A DNA stretch of 42,611 bases, taken from Candidatus Giovannonibacteria bacterium RIFCSPLOWO2_02_FULL_45_28 (GTDB lineage Bacteria; Patescibacteriota; Minisyncoccia; UBA11713; 2-01-FULL-45-33). This document shows, one piece after another, positions 8,247 through 16,658 of the stretch. Each line of letters begins with the position of its first letter. Position 1 is the stretch's first letter. The DNA is taken from positions 1 to 42,611 of the forward strand of contig MFIM01000016.1 in NCBI GenBank assembly GCA_001780725.1. The letters are read 5' to 3'. A model generated the notes under the pieces. It saw only the letters and a list, made by a program, of their open reading frames with translations. It was not told the origin of the DNA and ran no database searches. Position numbers and translations under genes: made by a program.

Positions 8247-8909
8247 TTATTGTATTGCCGGCGGCTTGCCTTTTTCTAATTCGCCCGGGTTGTATAGCCC
8301 ATAAAACAGCTCTATTAATTCTTCCGTATTTAGCGGTGTGGCGCGGACGCCGGAGCGAACAAGTCCTTGGATTACCGAGTCAACTCTCTGCCAAAGCTGA
8401 TTTTTGTATTCGTCAAATTTTTCTTGGGTTAACCCATCCCCTTTCTTGGATTGTTTTGTGCCCAACAAGCTGCCGATGCCACCCAATAATGTTGATATTC
8501 CTTCTTTCGGCGTTGTAAAAAGGGCGGGGGTGAACGGCACGACGGCGTAGAAATTTTTTGTGACAATATTCGCTGCGCGGACGAACGTTCGGACAAATTC
8601 TATGTATTCGGCGACCTGGATTTTTAATAGTTCGTTGGTTTGTTTGACCTCGGACTCGCGCAATGTTTCTATGTACGGCTCAATATTGAGTTTTCTGGAC
8701 TCTATAAAAAATTGCAGTGAGAAGTCCAGTGAATTTAAAAAGTTTTGGTATTGCATTACAACCGCCGTTTGTTCGTCCGCGCTTTTTAACGCAAAGTTCA
8801 GAGATGAGGCCATAAGCACTGCCCGCAGAGAGCCGTTTTTCAAAATCAAAACACCGTCCCGGATTTCTTCTATTTGCAAGATATCTTGCGATGGTAATGC
8901 TGTAGGCAT
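8247..8909 (-). CDS. VirB4/TraC N-terminal-like T4SS component
   Basis: 220 aa; IEEIRDGVLILKNGSLRAVLMASSLNFALKSADEQ; directly precedes the VirB4 ATPase ORF with 1 nt between them. Confidence 0.6.
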   Translation of the reverse strand: MPTALPSQDILQIEEIRDGVLILKNGSLRAVLMASSLNFALKSADEQTAVVMQYQNFLNSLDFSLQFFIESRKLNIEPYIETLRESEVKQTNELLKIQVAEYIEFVRTFVRAANIVTKNFYAVVPFTPALFTTPKEGISTLLGGIGSLLGTKQSKKGDGLTQEKFDEYKNQLWQRVDSVIQGLVRSGVRATPLNTEELIELFYGLYNPGELEKGKPPAIQ

Positions 8910-8911
8910 AG

Positions 8912-9352
8912 TCAGCGTTTTAATTTCTGTTGCACATCAAGCGACCAAGAAAGGTCTTGTAACTTGCTTTCCGTTAATTTGGGCGCTGCCCCACCGGCCC
9001 CCTTGAAGTCGCCAGCAGGGAAGAAGTCCGACTTCTTTGGGGACTTGAAGTCGGACTTCGAAGGGGTCGGCGCGGCCACTTTTCTCCACAAATAAAGCCT
9101 TGCCGAAGAAGAATAATTTAATGCGGCGGCAAGCATTTTAATAAAAGGCATCCCGTTTATTTTTAAAAACGCCAAAGATGCTACGAACGCGGCAACCGGA
9201 GCGCCCAAAATTATTACGAGCCAAAGCTGCAGGAAAACATACATTATGAAAATTATTGCTCCGCCGCCGAGAATATAAAAAAACTGTTTCGCGGTTAGTG
9301 GCCCGAAAATTTTATCTTCTACTTCTATAAATTGCGGGACTTGATGTTGCAT
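8912..9352 (-). CDS. PrgI-family (VirB3-like) membrane protein
   Basis: 146 aa; QVPQFIEVEDKIFGPLTAKQFFYILGGGAIIFIMYVFLQLWLVIILGAPVAAFVASLAFLKING. Confidence 0.8.
   Translation of the reverse strand: MQHQVPQFIEVEDKIFGPLTAKQFFYILGGGAIIFIMYVFLQLWLVIILGAPVAAFVASLAFLKINGMPFIKMLAAALNYSSSARLYLWRKVAAPTPSKSDFKSPKKSDFFPAGDFKGAGGAAPKLTESKLQDLSWSLDVQQKLKR
9019..9066. repeat. palindromic element, core AAGTCCGACTT / AAGTCGGACTT, inside the PrgI CDS
   Basis: ggaaGAAGTCCGACTTCtttggggacttGAAGTCGGACTTCgaagggg. Confidence 0.85.
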
Positions 9353-9353
9353 A

Positions 9354-10124
9354 TTATTCTATTGGTTCGCGGTAAGGATCGCTGTTTTGATAAGTTTTTT
9401 TAGGAGGCTGCGGCTCGGCGTTTAGCGCTTTTTCCAGCTCGCTTTTTGCGATAAGAGAATTTTGCGGCAACTTTTCTTTCGGAGCCGGGGAAATGTCCGG
9501 CTTCGGCGGCAAATCCGGTATTGGCATTTTTTTGACGAAGATGGGTGGAAGAATTGCGGGAGGGGGTGGAGGTTTAAATACTAACCCACCCCCTTCTTCC
9601 CCCTCCCAAAGGGAGGGTGGAAGTTCTGGCGCAACAATTTCTTCATGGGTTGGAAGAGGTTTGGGTGTCGGCGGTTGCGGGGGGGTTGTTTTAGAAATTG
9701 CGCCGCCCGTAGGCTCTGCGCCGCCATGGAAAACACTCGGTGTTTTTTTGGACTCAACACTGAGTGTTGAGGAGGGCGGAGTTGGTGGCGCGCCCAACCC
9801 ATGAATCTTCTTCAGCGATTCTCTTACCGGCTGGAAAACTTTTTTGTTGATTTCCTCCGCAATTGCTCTGGCTTTTTCCGCAGGCACTGCAAGCCGGCTT
9901 GTTAGATTTTTCACGTAATCCGATGGCGATGTAATTCCCAGCATCACTAGCCCCGTCTCATCCGCCAATTCCCCGATTTTATCAATTGTGAGTTCCGCTT
10001 TTTTGCCTACAGCTTGGACGGCGTCGGTAGTCTCAGGCGCAAACAGGGCCCCACGCAAATCTTCCGGTAATTTTTCCAAGGCTTCGGAAATAGCTTGTCG
10101 TTTTTTATTGTCTACGGTCTTCAT
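9354..10124 (-). CDS. proline-rich hypothetical protein of the T4SS-like cluster
   Basis: 256 aa; conserved-looking N-terminal helical part and a Pro-rich low-complexity C-terminus; position between TrbL-like and PrgI genes. Confidence 0.55.
   Translation of the reverse strand: MKTVDNKKRQAISEALEKLPEDLRGALFAPETTDAVQAVGKKAELTIDKIGELADETGLVMLGITSPSDYVKNLTSRLAVPAEKARAIAEEINKKVFQPVRESLKKIHGLGAPPTPPSSTLSVESKKTPSVFHGGAEPTGGAISKTTPPQPPTPKPLPTHEEIVAPELPPSLWEGEEGGGLVFKPPPPPAILPPIFVKKMPIPDLPPKPDISPAPKEKLPQNSLIAKSELEKALNAEPQPPKKTYQNSDPYREPIE
9721..9780. repeat. palindromic element, core ACACTCGGTGT / ACACTGAGTGT, inside the Pro-rich CDS
   Basis: ccgccatggaaAACACTCGGTGTTtttttggactcAACACTGAGTGTTgaggagggcgg; aligns with 3631-3690. 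Confidence 0.88.
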
Positions 10125-10128
10125 GTTT

Positions 10129-13098
10129 TTATGTTCCTAATAACCTATTTAATATTTCTTGATGCGCCGCCGAAGCGATGCCGGCAAGAGTATCTCTGAT
10201 CTGCTTCGCCATAAGGCGATTATTTTTTTCTTCCATCATTTCGGCTAAAGCCTCCGCCCTAAAGTCTTTTTCTGTTTTTAGTACTTCTTCAAAAGCATCT
10301 TCATCGCTAATCATACCGCCACTAGCAGCTTTTAAGTCTTGGAATGGTTTCGAGGTTCTAATTTTAGCTTTAACGTTTGGTATCTTGCCGGCGTCTTTTG
10401 TTGTTTGCGCAATAGAATTTGATACGGCGTCTTGAAGGGCTTTAATTTTTGCCTTGTCCCCGCCGGTGATTGCCTCAATGCTGCCCATACTGCCGGAGCT
10501 TATTATTGTTTCTACCATTTCTGGATGTTTGATGATTTCCGGAGTAATAATGGCTTTTATGGTTTCCCGTTTCAGGCCTCCTTGTTTTAGGGCAACGCTT
10601 GCCATGCGCGCGTGAGCGTCCGGATTTGCGCCCTTAACATATTCAACGACGGAGACCATTTTTGTCGGATTTCTTTGCCAAACAATACTTTGAGTTTCTG
10701 GGGGCAAATCAAGGTAAATGTCGGCAACTTCAGCGATATTTTTTTGTCCGGTTTGCTGCGCCAAAGAGGTGTAAAAATTCTTTTTCTGGTCGGCTGACAA
10801 CGCACCTGTTGCTTTTTCAACAACGGAAAGCCGCGGCTTATCTTTAGCCCATCGGATATAAAGCGCGGCTTGCTGGTCAGCGGAAAGCGTGACAACAACC
10901 TTTTCCGCTTCAGTTTGAGGAAGGGCGTCAACATATGAAGTGACGGCTGGAGTTGACACGCGCCGCAAAACTTCACTGTTGAATTTGGCCTGTTCTTCCG
11001 GATTAAGTTCGGATTTGACGGAGTTTTGATATCGGCCCAAAGCGGTGGCGTTTGTGTGCATCTTTTCAAGCCACAGTACGCGCTGGCGGTCTTCAGCCGC
11101 TTTGAAATATCTCTTTTGTTCGCCGGGATCTTTAGAATTTATAAAGTCTTCAAAAGCGGTTCCTCCTTTAAGCTCGGCATTGCGCATCTCTTGCCGCTTT
11201 TCGGCTTTGTTGTAGCTTAACTGCTCTGCGGTAATGAAGGCGGGTGAAGCCAAAATGTTCTTTGCGGAGGCTTGGGCCGCGCCGGAAAGCTTATTGAGCA
11301 CAAATTCAGCCCTCTTTTCGTCGTCCGGGAAACTTCGCAAAATTTGCGCTTGGGCCTCTGGCGAATAATTGCCGAATTGAGCTATTTGTTCTGGTGACGA
11401 AAGCCGTTTCCATGATTCAAGGTCAAACCTTGCGGCCGCAGTCGGAGGCAATTGTCTCTTGATTATACCTTCGGCCGTTGCGCGATCTTCACTGGACATA
11501 AACTTCATCATCTCTGCTTGTTGCTCCGGATTTAATTTGCTAAGTAAAGCAACTTTTTCTTGCGCTCCAAGGCCGGCAAAATACTTTGCTTGCCGCTCCG
11601 GAGTTAATTGTTTCGCGAAATCCGCCATCGCTCCTGCCCTCGCTTCTGTTCCGCCCAAACCTTTCAGCCAGCCGGAGAATCTTGTCGGGGCGGTGCCAAG
11701 AAGCGGCACACGCTCTTGCAACTTCGCCGCCGCCGGCGCAATCGCCGTTCCCAACAACCCCGTTGTGTATCTCGCTGCCAATCCCCCCACCGCTCCGGTG
11801 AGCCATTTTCTAGCAGTGGTGGCACCCTTGATTACGCTGTCAGCAAAAAGAATACCCATTTTTCTGGCCAGTAAAAACGAGGTCAACAGCATAAGCGTTG
11901 CGGTCATTATGAGAAGTATTGCTGGCGGATTGAGCAGAATATTTCCTTCTGGCACATCTTTACCGAATTGGTTTATAAAACCTATACTTATGTACAAAAG
12001 AAACATAAAAGCAGGCAGGAAAAAAGCTTGGTTTATAAATGTTTCCCACCATGACTGCCAAAGTTTTTTTTCGGTGACCGGCAAAGCATAAGATATAAAA
12101 GCGATAGGCGCCAAAACTAACAAGAGAGTTAGCATAACCGCACGCATTATCAAAAATATTGCCCCAGCTACAAGAACAAATAAAACAGCGATCATAAATA
12201 TAAGCGAGCCCATGCTAAGATAGAAAAATTCAGTTGCGCTGCCGACATCGCTGCCAGTGACCGCAGCCCATCCTACTGCGCCTACACCGCCTCCAGTAGC
12301 TAACAAAGTAAAAAATGCAACCCAGCCGCATCCGGGAATTATTAAACAAGCAGCAATTCCCACAGCAGCTCCAGCGCCCACAGCTAGTCCTCTGCCAACT
12401 TGGCTTATCTCGGCCACAACAGAGCTTTTTGGCGGTTCCATGTTCCAAACATTTTGAAGTTTTGTGCCAGCCACAATCGCGCTAGCAATAGATGTTGGTC
12501 CGGGAGAACCATTTGTGGTCATGGCTCTGTAAAATTGGAGTCCCAACACATTGCTTGCGTCAATAATTACGTACCCTATTGTCAAGCTGAAGTTAATCAA
12601 CAAGGCAACAACAATTAATTTCGGCAGAAGCGATTTTGCGCCGTAGCTGGCACTTCTTAAAATTGTAGCTATTGCTATGGTCAACAGTATTAAAATAAAA
12701 AATATATTTGCAACGTCTCTGGAAATTGTCCAACCGCTCGCGATAATACTCTGTTGCTTTAGTGTTGACAAAGAAAATTCTAGCGCACCATCAAAAACCA
12801 TAGCTGTAAGATCAACAAGTCCGGCCACCGTTTTTCCTAACGCAACTACTAAACCGTTAAAACCCCAAAGAAAGCCGGTACCAAGATAACCGATTAGCCC
12901 TGTCCCTTTTTGTTCTATTGAATTGTCGAACGAGGTTTTGACTCCCGTGGGTGTGCTTACAGCCAGCGCCAACGGCGCAATCGCAAAACTCAAAACCAAA
13001 CCCAATAATAAAATCATGGAGCATGTAACGTAAAACTTGGAGCATTTAAGTTTCAAGTTGCGAGTTTTAAGTTTTATGTTTTGCGTTTCAGGTTTCAT
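10129..13098 (-). CDS. TrbL/VirB6-like polytopic membrane protein with a long hydrophilic tail
   Basis: 989 aa; many TM segments in the first ~430 aa and a repetitive helical C-terminus; located in the cluster with VirB4 and PrgI. Confidence 0.7.
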   Translation of the reverse strand: MKPETQNIKLKTRNLKLKCSKFYVTCSMILLLGLVLSFAIAPLALAVSTPTGVKTSFDNSIEQKGTGLIGYLGTGFLWGFNGLVVALGKTVAGLVDLTAMVFDGALEFSLSTLKQQSIIASGWTISRDVANIFFILILLTIAIATILRSASYGAKSLLPKLIVVALLINFSLTIGYVIIDASNVLGLQFYRAMTTNGSPGPTSIASAIVAGTKLQNVWNMEPPKSSVVAEISQVGRGLAVGAGAAVGIAACLIIPGCGWVAFFTLLATGGGVGAVGWAAVTGSDVGSATEFFYLSMGSLIFMIAVLFVLVAGAIFLIMRAVMLTLLLVLAPIAFISYALPVTEKKLWQSWWETFINQAFFLPAFMFLLYISIGFINQFGKDVPEGNILLNPPAILLIMTATLMLLTSFLLARKMGILFADSVIKGATTARKWLTGAVGGLAARYTTGLLGTAIAPAAAKLQERVPLLGTAPTRFSGWLKGLGGTEARAGAMADFAKQLTPERQAKYFAGLGAQEKVALLSKLNPEQQAEMMKFMSSEDRATAEGIIKRQLPPTAAARFDLESWKRLSSPEQIAQFGNYSPEAQAQILRSFPDDEKRAEFVLNKLSGAAQASAKNILASPAFITAEQLSYNKAEKRQEMRNAELKGGTAFEDFINSKDPGEQKRYFKAAEDRQRVLWLEKMHTNATALGRYQNSVKSELNPEEQAKFNSEVLRRVSTPAVTSYVDALPQTEAEKVVVTLSADQQAALYIRWAKDKPRLSVVEKATGALSADQKKNFYTSLAQQTGQKNIAEVADIYLDLPPETQSIVWQRNPTKMVSVVEYVKGANPDAHARMASVALKQGGLKRETIKAIITPEIIKHPEMVETIISSGSMGSIEAITGGDKAKIKALQDAVSNSIAQTTKDAGKIPNVKAKIRTSKPFQDLKAASGGMISDEDAFEEVLKTEKDFRAEALAEMMEEKNNRLMAKQIRDTLAGIASAAHQEILNRLLGT

Positions 13099-13107
13099 GT
13101 TTCATGG

Positions 13108-14574
13108 TTATTCAATGACATTGCCCGGCGGGTTTAAGCAGTTTTGTAAATCTTCTTCGGCCTGCGATTTGTCCGCTGCGATCTGCTCGTTTTCGGAAAC
13201 TGCCTCTGCGAGCGATTTCGTTTTCGCCACATCCGTGGCGATTTTCTGCAGCATTAGATTAAACTGCTCAATTGTTTGGGCAAGCAAAAGATCGGCGCGG
13301 TCGTCTTTTAAGAGCTCAATGAAAATTGTCTGGTCTATAATATTCCCCTCCAGCGCCGCCTTCGTGGTGGTAGCTGTTTGAATTTTATTATTTACATCGC
13401 TTATCGGTTCGCTTTTGTCTTGTTTGCACGTCTTGAGTTTTCCTAAAACGATAATTTCGTCTTTTATTTTTGCCAGCGAATCTTCCTTTTTATCAATTAT
13501 TGATTGAGTAATGTTTATTGCCGAATCAATCCCGGAAAGCTGGATGCCGCTGCGTTTGAGATTGTCCAAGTCCTGCTGGAGCTGGTTGGTGATGGTGGTT
13601 GAGTAAATATTTGAACTGGAAAGCCCGCCCGGCGCGAAGAATAATCCGTTGATCATAGACTGAAACGCCGCGATTAAAATTTCATTAAATGAGTCGGCAA
13701 GGTTAAGCTGTTCAATGTCCGAATTTGTGGCTTTTGCCAGCCGGTTTTCCAGATATTTGCCCGGGGTTACGATGGGACACACGTTTCCGATCGGCTGATC
13801 CCCGACATCGGTTTCTTTCGTCGGTCCGGCCTGACTGCAGTCTTCTATTCCCAAAAATCCGTTGGCGGACACGGCCTCGTTGAGTTTTGCTTGTACTGCG
13901 ATTGCCTCCCTTTTTTCTTTTTCTGCGGCAAGTCCTAAGAAGGATACATATGGATTACTTTGCGTTTGCGTAAGCTCAATCCATCTTTGCCATCCCCCGT
14001 TGTTGAAATCGGTAAAAAAGCTTTGCAGATTTCCGGCCACCGCCGATACTGTGCATCTGAATCTTTCCTGCATTGACCTTCTCCCGCTGGCAAAAATAAG
14101 CCGGAGTCTTGGTCCGAACGGTTCGCAAAGCTGTGTGAAATTTAATTCCTTCAAAAACACTCCGCTTGCCTGGTCCGCCGCGTCAAGCAAAAAACCCTTC
14201 CAATCCTGCACAAAAAGCGGCGCCCCCCCTTGTCCGCCGGTGCGGATTAGATTAACAATATCTTGTGTAATCCTGTGCACCATGAGTTTAGCAACGCTCC
14301 AAGCCATGTCATTTGCCATGTCCTTCAAAGTGCCCGGTCTATCCTGCACCTTGGCTATTGGCACAAAATTCCCTCCGGACACAAGTCCCAAAAGACTGCC
14401 CAAACCGCCAAAAATATCTCCTATACCGCCGCCTCCGCTAATCGGTTCGTTGAATCCTTCTTCTCCTGTTATTTCTATTGCGAACACAAAACTAGGCATC
14501 ACCAGACTAGTCCCAAAAGTTAAAATGAGTGAGATTGCAACAAACGTTTTCAAAAAGTTTTTTTTATAATCCAT
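13108..14574 (-). CDS. secreted/membrane hypothetical protein of the T4SS-like cluster
   Basis: 488 aa; signal peptide FLKTFVAISLILTFGTSLVMPSFVFA; coiled-coil-like C-terminal region. Confidence 0.6.
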   Translation of the reverse strand: MDYKKNFLKTFVAISLILTFGTSLVMPSFVFAIEITGEEGFNEPISGGGGIGDIFGGLGSLLGLVSGGNFVPIAKVQDRPGTLKDMANDMAWSVAKLMVHRITQDIVNLIRTGGQGGAPLFVQDWKGFLLDAADQASGVFLKELNFTQLCEPFGPRLRLIFASGRRSMQERFRCTVSAVAGNLQSFFTDFNNGGWQRWIELTQTQSNPYVSFLGLAAEKEKREAIAVQAKLNEAVSANGFLGIEDCSQAGPTKETDVGDQPIGNVCPIVTPGKYLENRLAKATNSDIEQLNLADSFNEILIAAFQSMINGLFFAPGGLSSSNIYSTTITNQLQQDLDNLKRSGIQLSGIDSAINITQSIIDKKEDSLAKIKDEIIVLGKLKTCKQDKSEPISDVNNKIQTATTTKAALEGNIIDQTIFIELLKDDRADLLLAQTIEQFNLMLQKIATDVAKTKSLAEAVSENEQIAADKSQAEEDLQNCLNPPGNVIE

Positions 14575-15559
14575 ATCCTACAAAATGATATCCGCCATCC
14601 GACTTGGCGAAATTGAGTCCGTCGTTTTTTATCTGTCTTTGCATTGATTTGTAAAATTGTGGCGCGCGCTCCGCCTGCTTAAAATAAATTACCAATCCCA
14701 TAAGCCCCCGCGCCGGATCCTTATCCGTAACCATCATAAAGCTATCGGCCGCGGCGGTGTTTTGCAGTATATTCATAAGATCAAGATGTAATGACGCGTA
14801 ATTTGCCGGGACGCGTTGTTTTTTTAAAAAATCAATTGTTTTTTGGTAAGCCGCAATGTAAGCGCCGAGTTTTTTCAGATCTTCGTAGCGCTCGGATGCC
14901 AAAACCGCGTTTACAATATCTATCTCCGGCGTTTGAAGGCCAGCGAAAATTTTATTTAAAAAATCGCCGGTTGCGTTTAAGTATTTTTTAATTCCGTCAG
15001 CTGAAACATTTTGCTCCGCATGGACATCGGACGGCGAAAACGTATCTTTGTATAAAAGCGCGTCTCGGCTCAAAGATTCTATCAAGGATTCGGAGATTGC
15101 CTTTTGCTGGAAGGTGTCCAATGCTCCCTCTGCGGACCCCGCGGCTGTGAGGTATTGGATTGCGAATTCTTGGGCTATTTTATCGGTCAAGGTGCGTGGT
15201 GTAGTCGTGGATGCTTTACTTTGCTCCTCCGGTTTTTTTAACTTGTCGTTTGGCCCAGCCGCCAAAGGATCGCGGCCTTGCTTTATTTCTTCGCCATCAT
15301 GTGTGCCATCCCCATCGGTGTCCGGCTTCTTCGGATCGGTTTTCCAAAGAATTTCTTCCCAATCCTTGAGACCGTCGTTGTCACTGTCGCGGTTGGCGTC
15401 TTGGTAGGCGGTTAAAAACGAGGTTTGAGATTTGAAGTTTGAAGTTTGAGGTTGCAAATTTGACGTTTGCCAAATTCGCATCACAAACCAGCCCACGAGT
15501 AAAACAACAAGGGCGGCAAAAACAAGGGTTATGAAATTTTTTGATGGCAAATAACCCAT
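14564..15559 (-). CDS. membrane-anchored protein with EF-hand/thrombospondin type 3-like Ca-binding repeats
   Basis: 331 aa; N-terminal TM then DANRDSDNDGLKDWEEILWKTDPKKPDTDGDGTHDGEEIKQGRDPL. Confidence 0.75.
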   Translation of the reverse strand: MGYLPSKNFITLVFAALVVLLVGWFVMRIWQTSNLQPQTSNFKSQTSFLTAYQDANRDSDNDGLKDWEEILWKTDPKKPDTDGDGTHDGEEIKQGRDPLAAGPNDKLKKPEEQSKASTTTPRTLTDKIAQEFAIQYLTAAGSAEGALDTFQQKAISESLIESLSRDALLYKDTFSPSDVHAEQNVSADGIKKYLNATGDFLNKIFAGLQTPEIDIVNAVLASERYEDLKKLGAYIAAYQKTIDFLKKQRVPANYASLHLDLMNILQNTAAADSFMMVTDKDPARGLMGLVIYFKQAERAPQFYKSMQRQIKNDGLNFAKSDGGYHFVGYGL

Positions 15560-15594
15560 TTCACCTCCCTAATTATACCACCTTTATGTGGCAA

Positions 15595-16494
15595 TTAGGG
15601 TGTGGATGGTGATAGCGCTGGAATGGGGTTTGGAGCCGGGCCGGTGCCTATGTGGATTATTGGATAAGCCGAGCCCAAAGATGGCGGTTTTTTGCCAAAA
15701 CCTATGCCTAAAAAGCTAAAAATCGCGGATGCAACGGCGACAACAGCTCCTATCGGACCACCCACAAACAAACTAACTAGGCTTATCCCTGCCCCGAAAA
15801 AGTCGCCGCCCATCAGCGAACTTATAATACCGATGCCCGGCAAAATATTCCCAAATCCTCCTGCCGCAGAAAGCAAGGTTTCGGCCAAAGGGCCGGTTAC
15901 CTGAAAAGCGCCAAGCGGTCCGATAATCTGTGCTCCTATTATTTGCGCCCCGCTTATCGCGGGATCAAAAACGCCAGCCGCATAAATAGGATTGATTTGC
16001 AGTATACCCCCGGCTGATTCCATTAATCCGCCGATGCTAAACCCCCCGATACCCGATGGATTTCCTTTTGAACAATTGATCGGAACCGGCGCGGCGTTGC
16101 CTAAGGTCCACACACCGGGCTGGATGACACCGTAGGGATGAATGATTGTCGTGGCGGGATTTAGAAAAAATTTGCCGCCAACGGGCGGACCGATATGCAA
16201 AATGAACCCCGGTGGTGTTAAACAAGCTTGAATTTTTGTGATTTTGCCGCCGAAAGGTTTATTTAAGGGTTGAATTAAAGGAATAGCCGCTTTTGCTTCG
16301 GAAAATGGGTAAAAGAAAGACAAAAAAACCGCGAAAATCAAAAATATTGCGAAAAATCTTTGCGTTTGCGTATGCACATGCATATTATTATTATACTGCG
16401 CAAGAGCATATAAAAAAAGGCCACCGCACACAACGCGATGGCTCAAAGGCACATTACTTGTTTTTGCCGCTGTTCCAAGGTTAATCCGGAACAA
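15595..16494 (-). CDS. secreted Gly-rich hypothetical protein (true start probably the internal MHVHTQ... Met)
   Basis: Signal-like MHVHTQTQRFFAIFLIFAVFLSFFYPFSEAKA. A terminator hairpin lies inside the annotated 5' end, favouring the downstream start near 16384. Confidence 0.55.
   Translation of the reverse strand: MFRINLGTAAKTSNVPLSHRVVCGGLFLYALAQYNNNMHVHTQTQRFFAIFLIFAVFLSFFYPFSEAKAAIPLIQPLNKPFGGKITKIQACLTPPGFILHIGPPVGGKFFLNPATTIIHPYGVIQPGVWTLGNAAPVPINCSKGNPSGIGGFSIGGLMESAGGILQINPIYAAGVFDPAISGAQIIGAQIIGPLGAFQVTGPLAETLLSAAGGFGNILPGIGIISSLMGGDFFGAGISLVSLFVGGPIGAVVAVASAIFSFLGIGFGKKPPSLGSAYPIIHIGTGPAPNPIPALSPSTP
16412..16442 (-). terminator. rho-independent terminator
   Basis: Minus strand GCCATCGC gttgtgt GCGGTGGC followed by CTTTTTTTA; directly after the stop of the 16443..16583 ORF. 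Confidence 0.75.
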
Positions 16495-16583
16495 TACTTA
16501 CTTGCTACTACATTAAACAGTATTGCCTCACATCCACTTGACAAAAAAACCGACAAAAACGCTGCGAAAATCAATTTTTTCAT
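16443..16583 (-). CDS. 46-aa secreted/lipoprotein-like peptide
   Basis: Hand translation MKKLIFAAFLSVFLSSGCEAILFNVVASKYCSGLTLEQRQKQVMCL; RBS-like GGGAGAG upstream, promoter at 16623-16651, terminator at 16412-16442. Confidence 0.7.
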   Translation of the reverse strand: MKKLIFAAFLSVFLSSGCEAILFNVVASKYCSGLTLEQRQKQVMCL

Positions 16584-16622
16584 CTTTTCTCTCCCTTCTT
16601 GGATTTCTTGATTTCTAACTCA

Positions 16623-16651
16623 AGTATAGCAAATTAAAGTCCGCTTGTCAA
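16623..16651 (-). promoter_or_regulatory. promoter TTGACA-17-TATACT
   Basis: Reverse complement TTGACAAGCGGACTTTAATTTGCTATACT, with TGC ahead of the -10. Confidence 0.75.
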
Positions 16652-16658
16652 CCCAGCG

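Noticed and set aside
6431-8909. Frameshifted single VirB4 gene
   Set aside because: The two ORFs have separate start and stop contexts and plausible lengths; a natural split is more likely, though a sequencing error cannot be fully excluded.
12230-12448. Antisense ORFs within the TrbL-like gene (also many in leuS, glmS, metG, hppA)
   Set aside because: Fully contained in strongly supported CDSs on the other strand or in another frame; Arg/Ser/Cys-rich, typical of shadow ORFs.
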